Shown one piece after another: positions 6,189 through 6,913 of a DNA stretch of 6,913 bases. The position numbers and the translations under genes are program-made. The first letter of the stretch is position 1; every line of letters begins with the position of its first letter. A model generated the notes under the pieces. That model was not told where the DNA came from and made no database searches. It saw nothing but the letters and a program-made list of their open reading frames with translations. The DNA is from Flavobacteriales bacterium (GTDB lineage: Bacteria; Bacteroidota; Bacteroidia; Flavobacteriales_D; Parvicellaceae): contig JALTUD010000213.1 in NCBI GenBank assembly GCA_027047735.1, positions 1 through 6,913 on the forward strand. Reading direction: 5' to 3'.

Positions 6189-6913
6189 CTATCTTCCTTG
6201 TTTCTCGTCAATAAAATCTCTAATATCATAACACCCACCGGTTTCTGTTTCTCCACTATACAATAACTCCAATAATTTATTAGCAACAAAATCAGGCGGT
6301 AATAATTTTTCATTCTTTTTTAAATCAATAAAACGACTCACCATTTTAAATTGTTCTTGAGAGACTTCACGTATTTCATCCTGCATTTTGGTATCAATAA
6401 CCCCCGGTGCTATTGCTATAACTTTAATCGGATTTTCCTGTTCTTTTTGTTCCTCTCCTACACATCGAGTAAACATATCCAAACCTGATTTTGATGCACA
6501 ATAACTGCTCCATCCGGCATAGGGATTTCTTGCCGCTCCTGATGATACGTTTAATATGTATTTACTAATGGGTAAATCCTGAACCGCACATACAAAAATC
6601 TCTGCCATAGCTATTGGTGCAACAAGATTCACATTAATATTTTGATTGACCAACTCCAAAGAATTTGTCCCCACGCTTCCTATGGGTTTAATCGTCCCTG
6701 CATTATTGATTAATGTGATTGAACTTATGTTCTCAAAATCAAGTGAACGCATAATTTTTGCCATTGTTTTCTTCACTTCAAAAGCTAAAGACAAATCACA
6801 CGAAAAATGATTCTCTTTGGGTATAAAATTATTTTTTTTATTTCTCATTCTTGAAATAGAATATACTCCTTTTTTATCTCCTACTAATTTCTCAGCTAAG
6901 GCTAATCCTAAAC
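6189..6913 (-). CDS. Short-chain dehydrogenase/reductase, sepiapterin/benzil reductase-like, 5' end cut off by window edge
   Basis: The frame stays open from the stop at 6189 to the right edge. An internal ATG at 6848 is not the start: the 21 codons before it read LGLALAEKLVGDKKGVYSIS plus Arg, which is the end of the SDR cofactor motif TGxxxGxG and the helix after it. The two leftover bases (GT) fit a Gly codon. About 12 to 16 residues are missing. In order follow CDLS (adenine-ring Asp), LINNAGTI (NNAG motif), NVNL (the structural Asn), ILNVSSGAA with the catalytic Ser (6540-6542), YCASK with the catalytic Tyr (6501-6503) and Lys (6489-6491), and APGVIDTKMQ. The enzyme should be a cytoplasmic NAD(P)H-dependent carbonyl reductase. 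GWSSYCASKSGLDMF and the GVIDTKMQDEIR region resemble the sepiapterin reductase/YueD benzil reductase group; the true substrate cannot be read from the sequence. The residue after the first Gly of the motif and the strand that sets NADPH versus NADH choice are partly outside or unassigned. Confidence 0.93.
   Translation of the reverse strand, partial: LGLALAEKLVGDKKGVYSISRMRNKKNNFIPKENHFSCDLSLAFEVKKTMAKIMRSLDFENISSITLINNAGTIKPIGSVGTNSLELVNQNINVNLVAPIAMAEIFVCAVQDLPISKYILNVSSGAARNPYAGWSSYCASKSGLDMFTRCVGEEQKEQENPIKVIAIAPGVIDTKMQDEIREVSQEQFKMVSRFIDLKKNEKLLPPDFVANKLLELLYSGETETGGCYDIRDFIDEKQGR

Noticed and set aside
1..6913. Defence, mobile or CRISPR-type system
   Set aside because: No repeat array, transposase, integrase, att-like repeat, nuclease or toxin-antitoxin pair was seen; all coding frames belong to ordinary chromosomal families.

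Overview
The window looks like an AT-rich chromosomal segment of a Bacteroidota bacterium, probably of the Flavobacteriales type. Three things point there: an S46 dipeptidyl-peptidase, a DUF4197 lipoprotein and an exported CotH-kinase protein lie together; Shine-Dalgarno sequences are weak or absent; and Bacteroidota-type -7 boxes (TAnnTTTG) lie upstream of three of the transcription units. The assignment is by family content and promoter style, not by a database search.

Layout. The left half is a minus-strand block read right to left: accA (acetyl-CoA carboxylase carboxyltransferase alpha subunit, 3245 to 2253), a strong intrinsic-terminator-like hairpin (2243 to 2212), a small NifX/NifB-type cluster-binding protein (2198 to 1824), and an S46 peptidase that starts at 1796 and runs off the left edge. 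Divergent from accA, a 629-residue CotH-kinase-fold protein is read on the plus strand (3432 to 5321). It meets a minus-strand DUF4197 lipoprotein gene (6097 to 5333) tail to tail with only 11 bases between them. The right edge holds a minus-strand short-chain dehydrogenase/reductase gene of the sepiapterin/benzil reductase type, whose start lies beyond base 6913.

How the genes relate. I see no single pathway linking them. AccA is cytoplasmic fatty-acid metabolism. The S46 peptidase, the CotH protein and the DUF4197 protein are exported envelope proteins. The NifX-like and SDR proteins are cytoplasmic. The NifX-like and S46 genes are 27 bases apart and probably share a transcript. The hairpin between accA and the NifX-like gene means that transcript is either accA read-through or starts from a promoter I could not find.

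No mobile element, tRNA, rRNA, CRISPR array or defence locus was seen, and no intergenic gap exceeds 300 bases. I did not find a clear undescribed system. The points most worth a second look are the hairpin placed directly before the NifX-like start, the membrane-anchored CotH protein with its lysine-rich stretch on the unexpected side of the membrane segment, and the Cys-tailed NifX-like protein with no nitrogen-fixation genes in view.
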